A stretch of DNA of 64,000 nt, taken from assembly GCF_001620055.1 (NCBI RefSeq), contig NZ_LQGY01000050.1, positions 17,656 through 81,655 on the forward strand, in the 5' to 3' direction. The notes under the pieces are model-generated. The model had not been told where the DNA came from, did no database searches, and worked only from the letters and a program-made list of their open reading frames with translations. The position numbers were made by a program, and so were the translations under genes. Shown here piece by piece: positions 60,764 to 64,000 of the stretch (position 1 is the stretch's first letter; each line of letters opens with the position of its first letter). Origin of the DNA: Agromyces sp. NDB4Y10. Lineage in GTDB: Bacteria > Actinomycetota > Actinomycetes > Actinomycetales > Microbacteriaceae.

Positions 60764-61585
60764 TTACGATCGCGCCCGCCGCACGACGGCCTCGGCCTGG
60801 CGCATGAGCGGCGCGTCGACCATCTGCCCCCGAAACGAGAACACGCCGTCGCGCTCGCGCACCGCCGCCTCGGCCAGCAGCGCCCGTGCCCAGGCGAGCC
60901 GCTCCGGGTCGGGAGCGTACGCCTCGCGCACGACCGCGACCTGGTCGGGGTGCACGCACGCGGTCGCCCGGAAACCGAGCGCTGCGGCGTCCTCCGCCTC
61001 GGCCCGGAGGCCCTCGGCGTCGGCGAGGTCGAGGTGGACCGCGTCGATCGCGGCGACGCCGTGCGCGCCCGCCGCGAGCAGCACCTGGGACCTGGCGTGC
61101 TGCGCGACGTCGCGATACCGGCCGTCGGCGTGCCGGCTCGACCCGCCGCCGAGCGACGCGACGAGGTCCTCCGCACCCCACATCAGCGCCGAGACGATCG
61201 GCACGTGCGCGATCTCCGCGGCGGCGAGCACGCCGCGCGCGGTCTCGCACAGGGCGATCACGTCGTAGCCGTGCAGGCCGACGAGGTCGGCGGTGCCCTC
61301 GGCCTTGGCGAGCATCACCGTGCGGTAGGGGGTGCGGCGGAGCGCCTGGAGGTCGTCGACGAGATGCGGTGTCGACGCCGGGTTGACGCGCACGATGACC
61401 TTGTCGGGGTCGATCGGGTTCGCCACGAGCGACTCGCGCGCGGCCGACTTGGCCGGTTCGGCGACCGCGTCCTCGAGGTCGAGGATCACCGCGTCGGCCC
61501 GCTCGGCCGCCTTGGCGTAGCGGTCGGGCCGGTCGGCCGGGCAGAACAGCAGCGCCGGGCCGAACGGGAACGCGGGGTGGCTCAT
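60764..61585 (-). CDS. HpcH/HpaI aldolase/citrate lyase-family CoA-ester lyase (CitE-like)
   Basis: TIM-barrel lyase of 273 aa. LLFCPADRPDRYAKAAERAD and VILDLEDAVAEPAKSAAR (metal and substrate strands), then ALCETARGVLAA and SALMWGAEDL (Glu/Asp metal ligands) match CitE-like malyl-/citramalyl-CoA lyases. ATG 61585 overlaps the MaoC stop (ATGA). A MaoC hydratase next to a CitE-like lyase often forms a pathway step pair (hydration then C-C cleavage of a CoA ester); the exact CoA ester is not known. Confidence 0.88.
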   Translation of the reverse strand: MSHPAFPFGPALLFCPADRPDRYAKAAERADAVILDLEDAVAEPAKSAARESLVANPIDPDKVIVRVNPASTPHLVDDLQALRRTPYRTVMLAKAEGTADLVGLHGYDVIALCETARGVLAAAEIAHVPIVSALMWGAEDLVASLGGGSSRHADGRYRDVAQHARSQVLLAAGAHGVAAIDAVHLDLADAEGLRAEAEDAAALGFRATACVHPDQVAVVREAYAPDPERLAWARALLAEAAVRERDGVFSFRGQMVDAPLMRQAEAVVRRARS

Positions 61586-62127
61586 GCGTCCGCCCCCGCC
61601 TGGCGCTCCCCCGCCTCGCGCAACCACATCATGACGTTGCGCGTCGCCTTCGCCACCACCACGCCGTCCTGGTTACGGCCGATGTGGTGCAGCGTGACGA
61701 TCCCCTGCCCGGGCCGCGACGAGCTCTCCCGCTTGTCGACCACGATCGTCTCGCTGTACAGCGTGTCGCCGTGGTGCAGCGGCGCGGGGAACGCGACCTC
61801 GCTGAACCCGAGGTTGGCCACGATGGTCCCCTGCGTGAGCTGGGTCACCGACGCGCCCACGATCGTCGCGAGCGTGAACATCGAGTTCACGAGCCGCTCG
61901 CCGAACGGCTGCCCTGCCGACCATGCGGCGTCGAGGTGCAGCGCCTGCGTGTTCATCGTCAGCGTCGTGAACAGCACGTTGTCGGCCTCGGTCACGGTCC
62001 GGCCCGGCCGGTGCAGGTACCGCGTGCCGGGTTCGAACTCCTCGAACCACAGTCCGCGCTGCACGACCTCGTTCGTCACCTCGGGGATCCCGGGGGTCTC
62101 GTTCGCCGTGGGGGTCGCACCCGCCAT
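61582..62127 (-). CDS. MaoC-family (hot-dog fold) enoyl-CoA hydratase
   Basis: Hot-dog-fold dehydratase of 181 aa. Catalytic Asp/His region: TVTEADNVLFTTLTMNTQALHLD. The strand FSEVAFPAPLHHGDTLYSE follows the usual MaoC pattern. ATG 62127 has GGGAG at good distance. It couples to the CitE-like gene by a 4-nt overlap and lies 54 nt after the acyl-CoA dehydrogenase gene upstream. Confidence 0.9.
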   Translation of the reverse strand: MAGATPTANETPGIPEVTNEVVQRGLWFEEFEPGTRYLHRPGRTVTEADNVLFTTLTMNTQALHLDAAWSAGQPFGERLVNSMFTLATIVGASVTQLTQGTIVANLGFSEVAFPAPLHHGDTLYSETIVVDKRESSSRPGQGIVTLHHIGRNQDGVVVAKATRNVMMWLREAGERQAGADA

Positions 62128-62181
62128 CGCCGGCTCCCTTCCGCCGCGACGCGCCGCCGCGGCATCCGCTCGTCTCGAACG

Positions 62182-63348
62182 CTACCCGGCGAGGCCGAGT
62201 TCGCGCGCGATGATCATGAGCTGCACCTCGGTCGTGCCCTCGCCGACCTCGAGGATCTTGGAGTCGCGGTAGTGGCGGGCGACCACGTTCTCGTTGAGGA
62301 AGCCGGCACCGCCCCAGATGTGCGACGCGTCGCGGGCGTTGGCCATGGCGGCCTCGCTCGAGATGAGCTTGGCGAGCGACGCCTCCATCTTGAACGGCAG
62401 GCCGGCGTCCATCTTGCGGGCCGCGTCGTACCAGGCGAGCCGGGCCTGGTGCACGCGCGCCTGCATGCGGGCGATCATGAACTGGATGTGCTGGTGCGTC
62501 GCGATCGGCGTGTTGAACACGATCCGCTCCTTGGCGCGGATGATCGCCTGCTCGAGGCAGCCCTGCGCCGCGCCCGTCGCGAGCGCCGCGAACGCGATGC
62601 GGCCCTCGTCGAGGCAGCGGAGGAAGTTCGCGTAGCCGCGACCGCGCTCGCCCACGAGGTTCTCCTTCGGCACGCGCACGTTGGTGAACTTGAGCGGGTG
62701 CGTGTCGGAGGTGTTCCAGCCGACCTTGTCGTAGCCCGGCAGCACCTCGAAGCCGGGGGTGCCGTTCGGCACGATGATGGCCGAGAGCTCCTTCTTGACC
62801 GACCCGTCGGGGCGGGTCTCCTCGCCCGTCACGGCGATGATGGTGACGATCTTCGTGATCGGGGTGCCGGAGTTGGTGATGTACTGCTTCGAGCCGTTGA
62901 TGACCCACTCGTCGCCGTCGAGCACGGCCGTGGTCTCGGTGGCGCCCGCGTCCGAGCCGGCGTTCGCCTCGGTGAGGCCGAAGCCCGCGAGCGCGCGGCC
63001 GGCCACGAGGTCGGGCATCCACTTCGCGCGCTGCTCGTCGGTGCCGAAGCGGTAGATGGGCATCACGCCGAGGCCGATGCCGGCCTCGAGGGTGACGCCG
63101 ATCGACTGGTCGACGCGGCCGAGCGCCTCCACGGCGAGGCAGAACTCGAAGTAGCTGCGGCCGCCGCCGCCGACCTCCTCGGGGAAGGGCAGGGCGAACA
63201 GGCCCATCTCGCCCATCTGGTGGATGATCTCGATCGGCAGGCGCCGCTGGGTGTCGTACTCGAACGAGGCGGGGGCGACGACGGTGTCGGCGAAGTCCCG
63301 CACGCGGTCGTAGAGGTCCTGCTCCTCGGCGCTCAGGTTGAGGTTCAT
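62182..63348 (-). CDS. Acyl-CoA dehydrogenase
   Basis: FAD-dependent enzyme of 388 aa, probably branched-chain or short-chain specific given its neighbours (biotin carboxylase, MaoC, CitE-like). Flavin/substrate region GFGLTEANAGSDAGATETTA, WVINGSKQYITNSG, then RIAFAALATGAAQG and the terminal WGGAGFLNENVVARHYRDSKI. ATG 63348 with GGAG at 8 nt is chosen. An in-frame GTG at 63456, itself preceded by AAGGAG, opens a duplicated copy of the first eleven codons; initiation there would add a 36-residue extension. The active-site base was not pinpointed. Confidence 0.9.
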   Translation of the reverse strand: MNLNLSAEEQDLYDRVRDFADTVVAPASFEYDTQRRLPIEIIHQMGEMGLFALPFPEEVGGGGRSYFEFCLAVEALGRVDQSIGVTLEAGIGLGVMPIYRFGTDEQRAKWMPDLVAGRALAGFGLTEANAGSDAGATETTAVLDGDEWVINGSKQYITNSGTPITKIVTIIAVTGEETRPDGSVKKELSAIIVPNGTPGFEVLPGYDKVGWNTSDTHPLKFTNVRVPKENLVGERGRGYANFLRCLDEGRIAFAALATGAAQGCLEQAIIRAKERIVFNTPIATHQHIQFMIARMQARVHQARLAWYDAARKMDAGLPFKMEASLAKLISSEAAMANARDASHIWGGAGFLNENVVARHYRDSKILEVGEGTTEVQLMIIARELGLAG

Positions 63349-63468
63349 GCTGCTGCTCCTCGGTGCTGCTCGGTGGGGGCTCGGGCCCGCCGTGGTGTCG
63401 ATGTCGGTGAGCTGGTCGTCGAGGGCCTGCTCCTCGGCGCTGAGGTTGGGGTTCACCGTGCTGCTCCT
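63306..63468 (-). repeat. Direct duplication of the acyl-CoA dehydrogenase initiation region
   Basis: Two 55-bp copies (63306-63360 and 63414-63468), 108 bp apart, match at 48 of 55 positions. Each contains a ribosome-binding site, a start codon (ATG and GTG) and the first codons MN(L/P)NLSAEEQ. The 108-bp offset keeps frame, so both starts can produce enzyme. Confidence 0.9.
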
Positions 63469-63512
63469 TGGTCTCGGTGGTCGGTGGGACCGCCCCTCGT
63501 GGGGGCGGGGGT

Positions 63513-64000
63513 TCAGGGGGCGACGGATGCCGCGGCGCCGGCCTCGACGGGCGCGGCGTCGCCGCCGTCGCCGTCGTGTTCGACGCTCGCCACGACCTGG
63601 TCGCGGGCGACCTGGTCGCCGACGGCGACGCGGATGCGGACCACGCCGGGCGCCTCGGCGGTGACGCGGTGCTCCATCTTCATGGCCTCGATCGCGAGCA
63701 CCGCCTGACCGGCCTCGACTCGGTCGCCGTCGGCGACCAGCACGGTCGTGACGCTCCCGGGCATCGGCGCGCGGAGGTCGGGGTCGGCGGAGCCGCCGCG
63801 CTCGAGCTGGGCGAGGCGGGCCGTGAGCGCCGCGCGACGATCCGGGCGCGGGAAGGATGCGGCGCGGCCCTCGGCGTGCACCCAGACGGTCCCGTCGGCG
63901 CCGGTCGCGATCACCGCGCGCTCGAGCGCCTCGTCGTCCGCGAGACCTGCGGCCGCGGCGGGCGCCACGCCGCCGACGCGCCAGCCGCGTTCACGCTGCC
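63513..64000 (-). CDS. Biotin-dependent acyl-CoA carboxylase alpha subunit, C-terminal part (5' end outside window)
   Basis: Only the C-terminal 162 codons are in the window. They contain the end of the linker region (RERGWRVGG) and the biotinyl domain with LRAPMPGSVTTVLV and the biotinylation site EAMKMEHRV, whose Lys carries biotin. The reading frame is open through the right edge, so the biotin carboxylase domain lies beyond it. With the acyl-CoA dehydrogenase, MaoC and CitE-like genes downstream it fits a methylcrotonyl- or other acyl-CoA carboxylase module, perhaps leucine/isovalerate breakdown; specificity is inference. A Gly/Ala/Asp-rich tail follows the biotinyl domain. Confidence 0.92.
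   Translation of the reverse strand, partial: QRERGWRVGGVAPAAAAGLADDEALERAVIATGADGTVWVHAEGRAASFPRPDRRAALTARLAQLERGGSADPDLRAPMPGSVTTVLVADGDRVEAGQAVLAIEAMKMEHRVTAEAPGVVRIRVAVGDQVARDQVVASVEHDGDGGDAAPVEAGAAASVAP

Noticed and set aside
62025..62045. tRNA-like T-loop word GGGTTCGAACTCC
   Set aside because: It lies inside the MaoC coding sequence (FEEFEPGTR) and no acceptor or anticodon arms can be drawn around it.

Overview
The window is high-G+C actinobacterial DNA with dense coding, frequent GTG/TTG starts and many leaderless-type genes. Gene content and order point to Microbacteriaceae (an Agromyces- or Microbacterium-like organism): infC-rpmI-rplT-trmH beside a glutamate-type ABC transporter, SseB next to hisA, clgR-DUF3046-recA-recX, and ftsK-pgsA-cinA. 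The family assignment is inference from synteny and composition. I see no rRNA, tRNA, insertion sequence, prophage or CRISPR array.

Region by region. 1-2180: glutamate-type amino-acid ABC transporter on the minus strand (permease cut by the window edge). 2250-4490: trmH-type rRNA methylase, L20, L35 and IF3, the last apparently starting at an ATC codon behind a structured leader. 4757-5149: DUF1844 protein. 5163-10590: Nei-type DNA glycosylase directly downstream of a giant Lhr helicase. 10636-13717: PLP decarboxylase and an exported S33 peptidase. 13965-23420: the standout accessory locus, a membrane-anchored Hsp70 ATPase with a proline-rich outer tail, a LuxR-type STAND-like regulator, an IniB-like Gly/His-rich and Asp/Asn-rich repeat protein, and two dynamin-like GTPases resembling IniA and IniC. 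23226-27880: membrane protein, SseB, and hisA/hisH/hisB/hisC. 27949-29274: divergent SOS module (LysM membrane protein and lexA). 29371-32699: metF-metE. 32982-38705: hflX, a small methyltransferase, dapF, miaA, miaB. 38728-42734: recX, recA, DUF3046, clgR, cinA, pgsA. 42789-50542: ftsK, GNAT, RNase J, dapA, folA, thyA. 50678-56782: thioredoxin plus DUF4395, OsmC, TIGR01777 epimerase, TPR-like protein, dapB, GNAT, histidine phosphatase, M16 protease. 56830-60702: degenerate aldo/keto reductase, then a TetR regulator with an ABC exporter. 60764-64000: CoA-ester lyase, MaoC, acyl-CoA dehydrogenase and the C-terminus of a biotin-dependent acyl-CoA carboxylase.

How the genes work together. Most of the window is housekeeping: translation, histidine, methionine, lysine/DAP and thymidylate synthesis, SOS repair, chromosome segregation and RNA decay. 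LexA-type boxes link lexA, the LysM protein and recA. The TetR gene carries two near-identical inverted repeats over its own -10 and start codon and probably controls the adjacent exporter. In the Ini-like locus the Hsp70 and regulator overlap by 4 nt, the two GTPases overlap by 4 nt, and related C-rich motifs lie upstream of both transcription units. That arrangement suggests one envelope-stress response in which the LuxR protein activates the IniB-like surface protein and the membrane-remodelling dynamins.
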